From Xiphydria camelus (taxonomy: Eukaryota; Arthropoda; Insecta; Hymenoptera; Xiphydriidae), in the NCBI GenBank assembly GCA_963678675.1, contig OY783198.1, positions 6,639,001-6,703,000 on the forward strand: 64,000 bases of DNA, in the 5' to 3' direction. How positions within the stretch are numbered: position 1 is the first letter of the stretch; each line of letters starts with the position of its first letter. The notes beneath the pieces were generated by a model. That model saw only the letters and a list, made by a program, of their open reading frames with translations, had not been told where the DNA came from and made no database searches. Below, piece by piece: positions 10,797 to 22,158 of the stretch. The position numbers and the translations under genes are program-made.

Positions 10797-10858
10797 TATA
10801 AACCACTTTTGGTGTTACATAATAATGGCATAAGATCGAACGACACCAGGCGCGATAT
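10797..10858 (+). repeat. fragment shared with the piggyBac-like element at 62.65 kb
   Basis: The ~62-bp segment CACTTTTGGTGTTA..AATGGCATAAGA..GACACCAG matches 62658-62717 with few differences. It is bounded by GGTGTTA and its weak inverse TGACACC. In the second location it lies inside a TTAA-flanked element, so this is likely a fragment of the same family, abutting the palindrome. Confidence 0.6.
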
Positions 10859-10975
10859 GATTTCATAGTAGATAGGGAATCGAAAAAGGTCGTGAAGATA
10901 ACTTATCGTAACGCGCGCATATCGTTTGTATGTATATATATTATATATGCGTTAACCCATTGACTTATACCTATA

Positions 10976-11276
10976 CATTAAGAAAACAATTTATTTATAG
11001 TTATGAAATAAGAAATAAATGTTATAAATAATGAATAGTTATCAATTAAATGAATGTTTGTTTGAATATGGCAAAATAAGGATTCTGTTGGACCAAATAA
11101 ATATTCATTAACTATTACGCTATTTATTTGCTACAATTTCATCCTTCGAGGCAACTATTTGAATGAAATAAACATTTTAGTAATAACAATATATATTTTC
11201 TTGTCTTAACCCAAATATTTACTTCGCTGTTTTTGAAATTACATTTATTAACTATTAATAAAGTGTTTTCTCAGTG
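10976..11276. mobile_element. family E MITE, copy 2
   Basis: The right end TGTTTTCTCAGTG is followed by TA; the left end is degraded (AAGAAAACAATTTATT). The interior shares GTTGGACCAAATAAATAT and TTAACTATTAATAAA-type arms with E1. There is no coding sequence. Confidence 0.6.
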
Positions 11277-12048
11277 TAGGTATATTAGAATCGATTCTAA
11301 GTAGCCTCGTAATTCGGATCACGACTCACGACAGAGCATGACACTCCCCAGTCCTCATCGAGAGTAAGAACGAGGCGTCGAGACGCTCGCGCCGCGATTA
11401 TCGTACGATTATTATCAATCATCGTACGACCGGGGGACAGCCGCGCACGCGACGCTTCCATTACGATGTTTATTAGAAAAGTAATTTGATTTCCTATCGA
11501 GGCTTAATCTTATCGCGGAGACCGCGCGGTGATCGACGTGTATTATCGTACGTTATCGCTTATTAGGTGAAGCACGTGACGCACTCGAGCGTTAACGAGG
11601 TTACACCTTGTGTTATAATATGTGCTCTGTTCGACGACTGCAGAGAAAGAGAGGTATAAGCGTCCACCTCGTGTGCATACATGTGCGCGTAATGCTTGCA
11701 TCCGCTACTCTAGCGCGGAGAGATAGGAATTTTTCTTTACTACTGAGAAAACAATATCGTGACGGATAATGAGTATACACATTAGTAATATACATTATAC
11801 ATTAGTATTTAATGTAATCGAGTAACAATTATGATAAATTCATTAACCCTTAGATACGTGAAAAAGTTCACTCTTTTGCATAAGACGAGTCTCCTAGACC
11901 GAAATACAAAATAATTATAATGTAAATTGTATTTTGGTTATAAAATATACTGTTTTTTAGCGAAGAAAATAATATTAGATATTATACATGCTTTCTAACC
12001 TTTGATGCATTGACAGTTAAGAAATATCTTTAACTGTTCATTTTTTGT
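11277..12048. other. single-copy DNA, no gene seen
   Basis: CpG-rich from 11285 to 11600, including CGTACGATTATTATCAATC with its inverse ATCGTACG (a small hairpin at 11402-11428). AT-rich thereafter. A lone TTAACCCTTAGATACGTG at 11845 resembles a piggyBac-type left end, but no partner is visible. Confidence 0.35.
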
Positions 12049-12055
12049 CCTCTTG

Positions 12056-12320
12056 GTGTACTGCCCGCTTAAGAAAGAAGATCCTATCTGCAAATGTTTG
12101 GACTTTTAGTTTGTATCATGTGTGCATTCTGTAGTTCATATTACATCTACATATTATTGTTCTGATACAAAGTTAGTCTATACATAAAAGTAGCTTCTGC
12201 AAAATTTGAATTCAATTAAATAAAGAACTACAATAATTGCAGACATTAAAACCTTAGAACGTCAATATCTCAAAACAAGAATTTTGCACATAGGACCTTC
12301 TTTCTTAGGGGGGAGGGCGT
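12056..12320. mobile_element. MITE with ~35-bp imperfect inverted repeats
   Basis: Left GTACTGCCCGC then TTAAGAAAGAAGATCCTAT (about 12058-12090) pairs with ATAGGACCTTCTTTCTTA then GGGGGGAGGGCG at the right (12290-12319). The interior is AT-rich and non-coding. The exact ends and target duplication are unclear. Confidence 0.55.
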
Positions 12321-12324
12321 TATA

Positions 12325-13800
12325 GATATTCTTCAGACGACTGAAATTCTTCGTTAATAAACACTACGCTTTTTGTACAATTATTAAGGAGCTCGAAAAG
12401 CTGATGAAAAGCATCACGGTGCTGATCTCTTGTTCACCTTTTCTTAGCATCGCCTTTAAATCTTCTTCTCTCTCTGCACCGTATCTACATATGAAATTAT
12501 CATTCTGAAAAATATTTCCATATCGAACCAACGTCCTACAAGAGAGTTACATTTTATATCCCAACTTCAAACTCGAATGAATAATTCCCCTAGTCCCATC
12601 TGAAATTTACAAAACGAACCAGGAGCGTTTATTTCACAAAACAAGAATCGAAAGAATGTATTTCAACTCCCGGGGTTCGAGTAACCCATCCGCTAAAATA
12701 TCTCGCTCGAAATAGCGAATACCCAAAGACGAAAAATCCTTTCCCGCGACGACGGAAGGACGCGACTCTCTCGACTGGCCCCTCGGAAACCTCCATACCA
12801 TATTATTCCACCGAAATTGAAAACCGCAATTTTCCGAGGACAACAGTCGACGTACAGTCGCGCTGCCCTCGCTTCGAGAAGCTCGCGTGCCTTGATCTCG
12901 CGTTGGGTGGGGCCGTGGAGAGGGGGGGGGAGGGGGCGGCGGCTCCTCGAGCCAATTTCGCGTGTGGTGCCCCCAGGAGCCGGACGAGTTTCGCCATCGA
13001 GGGCTGCGACGATAAGTAAGAAGAGCTTTTGTTTCCGCCGCCCTCCCTTCTTCATTAGGCGCCGCGCGGCAGCGAGGGGTGGGGGCGAGAGCAAACACTG
13101 GCATACCTGGACGCGCGTCGGCAGATACACGCCGCGTGCGTAAACAGAAGCACGCGTAACTGTACGCCGCGGTGAGGGAGGGCGAGGGAGGGGAAGTCTG
13201 CGGAGGCAGAGGGGCGAGAGAGTAAGAGGGGAGAGACGGACAGACACGCACAAAGCCGTCACCACTCCACCCCTTTGTTTTCCGAATGCAAATGAGCGGA
13301 CCCGGAGACTCTCTCGCGCCGAGAGAGGGTGGAAGGGTGCGAGCGTGGCGGGGAAGGGCGAGCATGCATATTCATACGCGGCGACTGTAGGTGTGTGCAT
13401 GAGAGGTTATTAATTAACCGGAAGCCTAATCAAGGCTCGGTCCGGAGTCGAACGAACGGGGTTCGGTTTGGCCGGCCCGCGCGTTTCACCTTGCAACCCC
13501 ATCCGCCCCTTCCTCCTCGTCGAAACCGCATCCCGGAGCCACCTCGTTGCAGAGGCCTCGGCGCCTGGATAATTGTCTGGAGCTCCGACACCCGCGAGGG
13601 GTCTGCGGGGACCCCGCTACCGCAGATCAACTGCGGTCCCCGGAGAGGGAGGCACCGAACGATGCTCGCTGTTCCTCGTATTTATACGAGATCTACGAGA
13701 TTGCGGATCGCGCGTGATACTCCGCTGTACGCGTCGAGTGTGAGGAGGAGAGGAGTGGGGGTTGATTTCAATGCGTACGGAGTAACGAGATGATCGCCAC
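12325..13800. other. GC-rich block, no gene accepted
   Basis: AT-rich to about 12650, then a strongly GC-rich and purine-biased stretch to about 13780. Open frames of 235 and 243 residues run on the minus strand and overlap each other and plus-strand frames. All are P/R/S-rich without domains. This could be a CpG-rich host regulatory region; nothing in the sequence fixes that. Confidence 0.35.
12905..12936 (+). other. G-quadruplex-type G tracts
   Basis: GGGTGGGG, then a short spacer, then a run of nine or more Gs, A and GGGGG. This gives four G tracts on the plus strand within about 32 bases. One loop exceeds seven bases unless the long run is split. Confidence 0.5.
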
Positions 13801-14490
13801 TAGTACAGTCATTTTAGATTTTCTTCCAACTAGATTAATCCTCGGTCGATGATTTATCGACCAATCGCGAAAGGGGAAAATCTCGTGAACACAATATTCC
13901 GACGAGGTAACAGAAAGTAGGTGACCGCGGAGTTGTTTGTTTAAGAAAAACTTTGCGAAATTTTGCCCTGACCGACTTTGGCGTAGCACCGTTCAATTTA
14001 TACCCTTAAAAAATTTACCTTCTTGTAAAGCGTGAAATTCTCTACAAAATTGATGCGGAAAGTAACTTTGCAGAGCGTGTCCTTTATTTTATATAAATTT
14101 TTTAAGTTTCGTGAGGCAACTGTTCACGAGTAGAACAGCAGACTAGCCACGCCAGTTGCCTCACGAAATTCTAAAAATTTATATAAAATAAAAGACACGT
14201 CCTAGAGAGTTACTTCCCGCGTCAATTTTGTAGAGAATTTCACGCTCTACACAAGAAGATAATTTTTTGAAGGGTATAAATTGAACATTGCTACGCCAAA
14301 GTCGGTCAGGGCAAAATTTCGCTACGTTTTTGTTAAATAAACAACTCCGCGGTCACCTATAATACTTTTTGTTACCTCATCGGAATATTGTTCGCGAGAT
14401 TTTCCCCTTTCGATTGGTCCATAAATCATCGACCGAGGATTAATCTAGAGATGCACATGCAAAAAAATTGGGTCTAGATTTACTGTACTA
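13801..14490. repeat. giant palindrome, ~690 bp with ~320-bp arms
   Basis: The whole segment reads as its own inverse, from TAGTACAG at 13801 to CTGTACTA at 14490. The small centre lies around 14121-14154, between GTGAGGCAAC and GTTGCCTCAC. Landmark pairs are ATTAATCCTCGGTCGATGAT (13835) with its inverse near 14425, and AACTCCGCGGTCACCTA (14341) with its inverse near 13919. The arms are roughly 90 percent identical by eye. No transposase or TIR of another family is inside. It is probably a foldback element, or an inverted duplication able to make hairpin RNA. Confidence 0.85.
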
Positions 14491-14521
14491 CACTCACTGT
14501 CAGATATCAATGTTCATTCGA

Positions 14522-14980
14522 CACTGAGAGAAATAATTGCTAGTGTCAAAAAATACGCCTTGAATCAAGAACATAGACTGAGAGAAAAATATAGTAGATT
14601 TGACTAAATTGGCGGTTACGGGTGGGGGAATGCAGATTTGATTATTTGAACTAATAATTGACTCAAATGGACTACAACTTTTTTCCTTCAAATAGACGTG
14701 AATCATTATAATGAATTTTGTTAGTTGAGGCAACTAGTTCTGCATTCCCCACCCCTAAACGCCGATTTAATTGAATATATATACCATTTTTTTTTCTCAG
14801 TGTATGATTTTACACATTTTTTGAAATAGAAATTCTTGGTCGAATTCTTGATTTAGGAATACCTTCGTTGAAATAAGAAATTCTTTCTGCGCGAAGAAAA
14901 CCATGGCTTGATCCTACAATTATATCATGTTTTTCATTGAAGAAAACATTTTTTGGCATTAGTAATTATTTCACTGAGTG
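14522..14980. mobile_element. family B MITE, copy 1 (split by C1)
   Basis: CACTGAGAGAAATAATTGCTA starts it, and TAGTAATTATTTCACTGAGTG ends it. It carries the family's internal GCGCGAAGAAAACCATGG and AAGAACAT motifs. Family C copy 1 is inserted at 14576-14802. Confidence 0.75.
14576..14802. mobile_element. family C MITE, copy 1 (nested in B1)
   Basis: GACTGAGAGAAAAATATAGT at the left and TTTTTTTTTCTCAGTG at the right are flanked by TA. The subterminal inverted repeat GGGTGGGGGAATGCAG / CTGCATTCCCCACCC is the hallmark of the family. It is non-coding. Confidence 0.75.
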
Positions 14981-14989
14981 CACGATGCA

Positions 14990-15383
14990 CACGGAGAGAA
15001 TTTTGTGATAATGTAACTAATCTTATATGGCATTATAAGTGAGACTTTTTTGCAAAATATAAGAAATATTCCTACATATATTTATATCTAAAATAAAATT
15101 CAGTGTTCTATGTATAATAACGACAGCTATTAAAAGTAAAGTATTGATAGCTTGTATGAAAAAAGTCAAGTTACTATTACATACATTTTGATTTTTGAAC
15201 ACTGCAAAATCATTTATCATATAATACGATAACAATCTCTTCGCCGGTAAAGAATGTATTAGCATATTTAAGATAAAGAGAAACAGATTTATAGCTCCAA
15301 CGCGCGCGCGCGCTCATCCTTGCAAAAAAGTCGAGCTTATCATTCACTTCATAAAAATGATTATCAGAAAATTCTCTCCGTGC
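14990..15383. mobile_element. MITE with CACACGGAGAGAATTTT ends
   Basis: ACACGGAGAGAATTTTGTGAT at the left and ATCAGAAAATTCTCTCCGTG at the right form a ~22-bp inverted repeat. It sits 8 bp after the end of B1. The interior is AT-rich with a (CG)n run at 15301-15313. The terminus is the G variant of the CACTGAGA end shared by families A-G. Confidence 0.6.
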
Positions 15384-16444
15384 AGATTTAGCGTCCTCCT
15401 AAAGTGTCGCGAAAACTTGAAAATATCCCTACCAACGAGAATCTCGCCCGGATACAATCACCCGCACGTCGTACCGGAAGTACGCGCGTGCTCCGAACAC
15501 CTCCGACGATCACCCCGCACAACCGCGCCGCCAGGCTCGGGTCCTGCAGTCGCGGGGAACACGCGCTCAGGGGGCGAGGAGAACGGGGTAGAGCCGAGGA
15601 AAAAAGGCGAGTCTTTGTATTTGGCATTCCCCGATGGGCCGGCGACTGCAGCGGGTGCGCGAGGGAAAGGCGGATGAGGCGGAGGAGCGGGGAGGGCGAG
15701 CAACTGCAATTTGTACCTTACTACTGTCCGCGGGAAGAATGGGTATTGTCTTGCAGGAGAGAAACGAATTGAGCCTCTATGAAGCCCGGCGTGCGAACGG
15801 GAATCGATATTTTTAATTTCAGTAGAAGCCAAACATCCGTCTCGCTCGGACGACTCTCCGAGAGGTTAAATACCTCCGTATATAGGCTGGCGCTCCTCTC
15901 CTCCCCCTCTAAACGCTCGTATCCCGAAGTCGAGTATCCGTGCCTATACCAACTCGTGGAATACTCGTCTGTACGTTATACAGGTATATATACGAAATCG
16001 AAGCCGATGAGGGAATGTCGTGTATCGAGTATCCGAAGAGATTCGTTGACTAAATCTGTCTCGTGACCCCTGGCTCTGACCTCTCGTCATTCTTTCGTCT
16101 TCTTTTCTCATGCTCGATCCTCGACTGCCGAATAGCTGATGAGAGAAAGTCGAGCGTGGATTGTCTCTTATCTAGTCTCGAAGTCATCTCCTCGGGGCTC
16201 TTAAACTTCCCCTATTAAGGTGTCTTTTTGTTTACGGTTTCTTCGCTTTCTCCTTCGTAACTCGCATCTTTTTCCAACGATATGCAATAGCTGATTTCTA
16301 AAATTCAACGTTTGAATAATACCGTCCAAATAATCCTATTCGTAAGATATTTTTGCGATCTTCGATTAAAAAGCCTGTATAGAGAAATCGCATATTTTGA
16401 AGATCGATCGCAAATTGCATTCCATTAGCGAACTCGTTACTCTA
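15384..16444. other. single-copy CpG-rich DNA, no gene seen
   Basis: CpG-rich to about 16080, with four or more overlapping compositional frames on both strands. More AT-rich toward 16440. No repeat ends recognised. Confidence 0.35.
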
Positions 16445-16992
16445 CACTGAGATAAATAATTTCTGATGACAAAAAAATGTTTTCGTCAATCAAAAACGTA
16501 ATACACTTCCAAGATCAAGCCGTGGTTTTCTTCGCGCAAGAAAATATTTGTTACTCTCGAGTAATTGTTTTCTTCGTGCAGGAAGAATTTATTGTTCCAA
16601 CGCGAAGATACCTTTGAATCAAACATATCGTTCCCTTTACGACATACCGACGTAAGTGCCATAAAGTTGAAAATTGAGTTACGCCGTCAGAGATTAGGTA
16701 TATAACTGTAGTCTGTTTTTCATGTGACAAACCGGCGTATTAGTATTCCTTATACATTTTCCATATATCGGTATCAGCGGTCTGACGTATCCGAGAAAAA
16801 TCTTATTAGTATATTACATAAGTTTTTTCTCTCTCCTCTAAAATTTACAAATAGTCAGATACGTCATTATGTCATACAGAGGGGACGATATATATTCTTT
16901 GACCAAGAATCTGTATTCTTAAACATTTTTAAGATCATGTATTCTTGATTCAACACATATTCTTTTGATATTAGCAATTATTTCTCTCAGTG
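16445..16992. mobile_element. family B MITE, copy 2 (split)
   Basis: CACTGAGATAAATAATTTCTG, bordered by TA, is the left end. The right end is AGCAATTATTTCTCTCAGTG followed by TA. GGCTCGAGTAATTG-like and TCTTCGCGCAAGAAAATATTTG motifs match the other B copies. It is interrupted at about 16637-16887. Confidence 0.75.
16637..16887. mobile_element. small element nested in B2
   Basis: The other B copies are continuous across this point, so about 250 bp are inserted here. The insert ends are weak inverted repeats, A(C/T)GACATA..GACGTA, near 16640 and 16870. It is AT-rich and non-coding. The boundaries are approximate. Confidence 0.5.
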
Positions 16993-17790
16993 TACATATA
17001 TGAACTCCTCGTGCGAGTCCGTGTAACTCAATGAAACTCTGAGTCTCATTCCAAGTGCCTTCACCTTTATCCCCCCCTCCCCCCTCTCTCCTTGTTATTC
17101 CTTCTCGTACAATTACACACAAGTATGTACCTTACTCTCGCGTTGCATAGCGGTACATTTCAGAGGCCTCGTCGTGGCATTCGACGATGCCTCGAGCCGC
17201 TTCTAAAGTGTCCGGTGTGAAATCACGTGTCTCCTAATCTAACGTACCCGCGTGTATCACACGTGTTCGGACACAGAACGTCGATTAGTTTTATGACACT
17301 CGACCGTGGAAGCGTAAAGAGCACCGCGCTCGTCACGGCCTCGCTCCTTCGTCCTACAATTTTTAAGCTGTTGCCTCTCGGCGACTCGCCCGGTGGACTA
17401 ATATGGACACGCCGGCGAACGAATGCGCCTGGCGACACGTGGACGAATGAATTGCGCGCGGGTATTGCGAAATATCGCGGGTACGCGACGCTGTTTTTAA
17501 TCCGCTTTAGAAAGTCGTACCTATGTGCGAGTCGTATGCAAGTTATGCGGGGTCGAAGAGTCGCATTGGTTTGTCCAATTACGGGTTCGTAAATTACTTC
17601 TAATCCGATTGGCTGGTGCAACCGAAACCGAAGCAATATTGTCAGCGGTGAATACCGATGCTGGTGTTGCGAAGATTGTTTTCGCGATGTGTCGCGACCT
17701 CTTGTCAGTGACTGGCACATGTTGTGCAAGATAACAAAAACGTTGACGCGTACGTATGTTGTTAGTGATAAACCGGTAGTAATATATTTC
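16993..17790. other. single-copy DNA, no gene seen
   Basis: CpG-rich with overlapping frames of 121 and 168 residues on opposite strands between 17223 and 17729, neither recognisable. A C-rich CTCC run is at 17071-17092. Confidence 0.35.
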
Positions 17791-18195
17791 GCGTCATTAA
17801 TGCCAAAAGTGCCTTTATAAAGCTAAAAGGACGTATAAATTTGTTTTGAATTCAGTCGAATTTATCTAAATACGAGTAAATGAAGTGGAAAAAAAATAAC
17901 TGGAAACTTAAAAGCAAAAGGACGCGTAGGATATGGTCGATACGCCCTTTTGGCATTAAGTTTCTCATTATAAAAACCACGGAAACCGATGCGATAAGGG
18001 CGTATCGACCGTACCCTATATACCTACTTTTTTGCCTTTAGTTTTCCAAATGTTTATTTTACCATTTTTCTATATTGTTTGCGTATCTACCTATTTCTAT
18101 CAGCTGAGAGGACGCACTTTTTAATGAGCCCTTTTAGGTTTTGCAATGCAAAAAGGGCGTAAAGTGGCGTATACGACCGTTTGGCATTAGTGACG
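17791..18195. mobile_element. family L foldback element
   Basis: CGTCATTAATGCCAAAAG at the left pairs with TTTGGCATTAGTGACG at the right. Internal blocks repeat in inverted form: TATGGTCGATACGCCCTTTTGGC (two pieces, 17934-17956) against AAGGGCGTATCGACCGTA (17997). AAAAGGGCGTAAAG recurs at 18151. The CGCCCTTTTGGCA word links it to the palindrome at 50.9-51.2 kb and a fragment at 51.3 kb. Confidence 0.65.
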
Positions 18196-18778
18196 TGATT
18201 TGTTTTATTGACCGAATGATTGAAATTTTAGATTCAATCCATATCAAAAGCAGTAATTCTTTCCAATTTCAACTATGATAATTGAATTGTATCTAAGTAT
18301 ACGAGTTTATCGGGAAAATAGGGGGCTTATCGTCATGACTAACGAATTTCAAGTCACCAAACCTACAGTAGGACGGTCTCTTCGGCAACGACGAATTTGT
18401 GGGGTATAGAGCCCTGCAGACGCTTCGATATATCGACGCGTCAGCCTCTCTCCCGATATACTGCAGAGTAAAGGGATGATTTCGTTCCCCGTATAACTGA
18501 CCGTTCCCCCGAGATTATTATTTTTTCATCAACCTCGTGGGTATAGCTTTCGGATGGATAGAGCACCCCGCGAAATTGCATCTCTCCTGGCTGGGCCATC
18601 TCTTCACGGTGTTCCTCTTCCTCCTTCGCCCCATCGCCACCGCCGCACCCTCCCTTTTTCTCAGGACCACCCTCAAGCCCATGCTCGAAATATATACGAG
18701 CCGGCAAATTGAAAACTAGCGATCGAGCCGCCTGAATAAAATATTGTTTAAATTTATTGTAACACCTGGTATATCGCG

Positions 18779-18811
<33 letters not shown>

Positions 18812-18932
18812 TCCTCCGTCTTTTTCTCTTTCTTTTTTTTTTGCGCTGTAGGAACCACATTTGGTTCGGAGCGAGACCAGTATTCAACTATTATTATAGG
18901 TATTCCCGCGATATTGGCTGGCCGCATGACCA
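18196..18932. other. single-copy DNA with a (CT)n microsatellite
   Basis: Mixed composition and no recognisable gene. A (TC)n tract spans 18780-18809 and is followed by a T-rich run at 18832-18842. Confidence 0.45.
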
Positions 18933-19174
18933 CACTGAGAATAATAACTCGGTTAAAATAACAAAACGCATTTAGTTAAACGAGTTTCATTATTCTAATC
19001 GAAATACCAGTAAGTTGAATCAAATATTTAGTCATTCCAACTATATGTTTAGTTATTCTTACTACATGTCTAGTTATTATCACCAATCACAGATGGAGGA
19101 TCCATATTTCACCAAACGCTCTGGCTATGATCTCCAGGATTTTGGTTAAATTGACCAGGTTATTGTCCTCAGTG
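18933..19174. mobile_element. family A MITE, copy 1
   Basis: CACTGAGAATAATAACTCGG at the left and GGTTATTGTCCTCAGTG at the right. It contains ATGGAGGATCCATATTTCAC, the inverted form of the family core, and several TAGTTATTC-type repeats. This copy is inverted relative to copies 2-4. Confidence 0.75.
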
Positions 19175-20542
19175 CACTAAGACGCGCGCGATCCGAAGAT
19201 TTCTCATTTGGCGGAAGTCCTTGATCTACAGCCGAACTAATGCCCGCGATCTCTCGAAAGTGCCGCAGAGTTATCTCGCGCGGGATGCTCCGAATTCGCA
19301 CACCATTCTTGCTCGCCGCCGGTCGGCTCGCGAAGACATAACCGTATCCGTCGGAATTAATATCGGTGACAGTTGCAGGCCATCGTTGCGGAGCCACCCC
19401 CGCGCAATAAGGGTGCTGCCGGGTGGATCGGGCAGGGGTGTGACGGGCTAAATTAAATTTTCTATTTTGTAACGCGCGCTCTCTCCTCGCTCTGCCCTCG
19501 GCCCTCCTCCTCGACCTCGCAATCATATGGCCGAGCCGAGGGGACGGTTCTCAGCGATTTCCAACTGACCCCGAGCAACGACCTTTTTCTCGGTATTCGA
19601 GGAAGAAACTGAAAGCGTTCTCTTTCATCCTGTTTTTCTTTTCTTTATTATTTCAAAGCTCAGTAATTATCTGTACAAATGCCATACGAGACGACCAGTT
19701 TTATTTACACGATTATTATAATGTACAAGTAACGAATTTCCCTTCAAATTCGTGGCTCTATCGATGAAAGCCGATCGAAAGAGTGCGCAATTGAAGGCAA
19801 CACATTTTTTATATTTTCTCCTGCACCACCTCTTCTTTCGTTAGTCCTCGAAGACAATATCAGTCGCGAAGCTGGCGATACAGAGTGGAAGCTCCGTTCC
19901 TAAGGTCGACAGTTCAGGGGCGGCCGGTTGGGCACCGCTTCGCGGAGTATGTGTCAGGGGTGGTTATTTTAATTACTGTCCGGCGGCTCTAAATTAAAGA
20001 GCCGGGTTATTCCGACGCTGCTCCCCCCTCCTGCGTTCTCTCTCTCCCGCTTTCTCTATCCGTCTCTCTCTTGCCCTCTTACCCTCTCGCCCCACCGCCG
20101 TTGGGTAAGCACTCTCCTCACCCGGCGCCGCCCGTCGAGGGTGGAGGGCGTCGCGCGACTACGTAACAGCGGCCATTCTTTACCGGGGGTGCAGAGCGGC
20201 GCGAGGCTACTACGTTTGACGCTAACCGAGCAAACCGCGCTAAATTGTCTAAACTGCGCCAGATTAAGCGAGTCCGTAACGCCGTGTCCGGCGAGCGCAC
20301 CCCTCCCGTTCAGAAATTAACCCGGCCCGCGCGCGAGCTTGTCCGAGTGCCGGGGGGGTGCGCGAAGAATTTTATAACCGCGGGGTCGACGGCGCGGGAA
20401 TTGTTTCATTTAGTTTCGTCAAGAATTAATGGCCCCACCGCCGCGGGGCCTCCGCGTCATCCGGAGAATCTCTGGTAGAGCCAGTGCCGCGCGTGTGTCG
20501 ACAGTATTTCGTTGGGAGTCGTTGTATACGGATAGATAAATG
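19175..20542. other. single-copy CpG-rich DNA, no gene seen
   Basis: Contains pyrimidine-rich runs at 20030-20100 and a 7-bp-stem hairpin CGGCTCT..AGAGCCG at 19983-20003. The 60-126-residue frames are compositional. It may be host regulatory DNA on composition alone. Confidence 0.35.
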
Positions 20543-20785
20543 CACTGAGAAAAATGACTCGATCATTTTAACGAAAATTCTGGAGACGATGACCAAATCG
20601 TTCGATGAAATATGGATCCTTCATCTGTTTGGTTAGACTGACTAACTTTTTATTAGAATAACTAAACGTATTGGAGTAACTAGATATTTGGTACAACTGA
20701 CCGGTATTTTGGTTAGAGAGAATAACTATGTAAACACGTTTAACTAGATGCGATTTGTCATTTTAATCTAATTATTTTTCTCGGT
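20543..20785. mobile_element. family A MITE, copy 2
   Basis: CACTGAGAAAAATGACTCG at the left and TTATTTTTCTCGGTA at the right. The core GAAATATGGATCCTTCATCT and repeats of GAATAACTAAA are present. Non-coding. Confidence 0.75.
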
Positions 20786-20885
20786 ATGGAAAATATAAAA
20801 AAAAAAGGTGTTATAAAGAGTTAAACACTGTTGTATACAGTAGGTAAGTGATAGTCGTATAATAGTCGGGCGAAGCGAGATAATG

Positions 20886-21100
20886 CACTGAGAAAAATAA
20901 CTTGATCAGTTTAATCAAAATCCTGGATACGATAACTAAACCGTCCGATGAAATATGGATCCTCCATCTTTTTGATTAAATTGAAAACTTTTTAGTTAGA
21001 ATAACTAAATGTTTGTTTAGAATAACTAAACATTTGGTTAGAATAACTAAGCGCATTTAACTTGTTTCGTTTTGTCATTTTAGTTTTAGTTTTCTCAGTG
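20886..21100. mobile_element. family A MITE, copy 3
   Basis: CACTGAGAAAAATAACTTG at the left and TTTTCTCAGTG at the right, with the core GAAATATGGATCCTCCATCT. Three successive GAATAACTAAA repeats follow. It lies 100 bp from copy 2 in the same orientation. Confidence 0.8.
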
Positions 21101-21861
21101 TGTAAAACGAAGTAACTCCGACCATTTTCTGTCGATCTCCGTCGACAGTGCAACTTCATCCCCTAAATTCATCCTCATCTCGTCTTCCCGTTCGCTCTCT
21201 CCGTCCTTCTCGCGGGGCGTCCACCCCTATGCCGAGGCGACAGACGACCCTGGAGACATTCTAATGTATTGTAATGAACCGGCCCTTTCGCGCGCGAAGG
21301 CTCGGGGCAATTGGCCCTTTCCGATCTAACTTCGCACGCCATTGGCTGCCTACAAGGGAAACACTGCATTATGTATGTTCCCGTTATCCCCGGCTGAGTG
21401 CGCTCCAACACGCGGATTACCCGCGCTCTCTCGACGGAATCTCCCTCCCTCACTCTCGGTCGCGTCGCTCCCCCCTCTCTGCCTCTTTCTTTTTTCCCTC
21501 CCTCCTATCCTCCCGCGACTTTCCGCGGCGGAAGAAGCGCCGGGAGAAGAAAAATGGGCTCGCGAGAGATTTATTTAGTAGGAGTGTCGCGTCTCTCGCT
21601 AATTTCAACCCCTGCACCCTCTCCCGTATATACTTTCTCGCGGAACTATTTTCTCGTATCTCTTTTACTGTTTCTCGCCGCCGCTGCGATTTCGGAGTTC
21701 TCGTCGTTTATGACTTCTTTCGTACGAACCTTATGTGATTCTTGAGTTGTGAATCATTTAGTGGAAACTGTAGGAATTAATAGTTTCACCCTACTGATAT
21801 CAGCAAACTGCCTTTGTTAGTTTTTATATAATATCATAATCATAACAACTATTCTATTCCT
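21101..21861. other. single-copy DNA, no gene seen
   Basis: CpG- and pyrimidine-rich to 21720. Open frames of 154 and 115 residues are S/R/P-rich and overlap in all phases. AT-rich afterwards. Confidence 0.35.
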
Positions 21862-22158
21862 GCAAGGAAAAAAGTAAATTTGCAGTCTTAGCAAAACTAG
21901 GCTTTGCTGAGAACTGTTTGCCATCGTGACAGAAATATTATCTACGGCAGCAAAAGATATGTTAAATAATGGCAAATATAGCCCCAATCACGATGAAATT
22001 TTTTTTTTGGTACTTACAAATATTTGCTATCCCAGCTGATAGTTTTACTATTATCAGACATATCTTTTGCTGCCACAGATAATATTTTCGTCACGATAGC
22101 AAGAAATTCTCAGCAAAATCTAATTTTGTTAAAACTGCAAAATGGTTTTTTTCCGTGT
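21862..22158. mobile_element. foldback MITE, ~297 bp
   Basis: Left-arm words CATCGTGACAGAAATATTATCT and GGCAGCAAAAGATATGT recur inverted in the right arm (ACATATCTTTTGCTGCC, ATTTTCGTCACGAT). The ends are GCAAGGAAAAAAG and TTTTTTTCCGTG. The terminus is the CACGGA variant seen in several other families. Confidence 0.65.

Noticed and set aside
11845..12310. TTAACCCTTAGATACGTG as a piggyBac-type left end
   Set aside because: No TTAA-bordered inverse end within reach; left as a solitary match.
12634..13400. Minus-strand frames of 243 and 235 residues
   Set aside because: They overlap each other in different phases and plus-strand frames too, and are P/R/S-rich with no recognisable motif.
18780..18809. 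(TC)n as a regulatory GAGA-factor array
   Set aside because: A plain microsatellite next to a T-run; nothing else points to a promoter.
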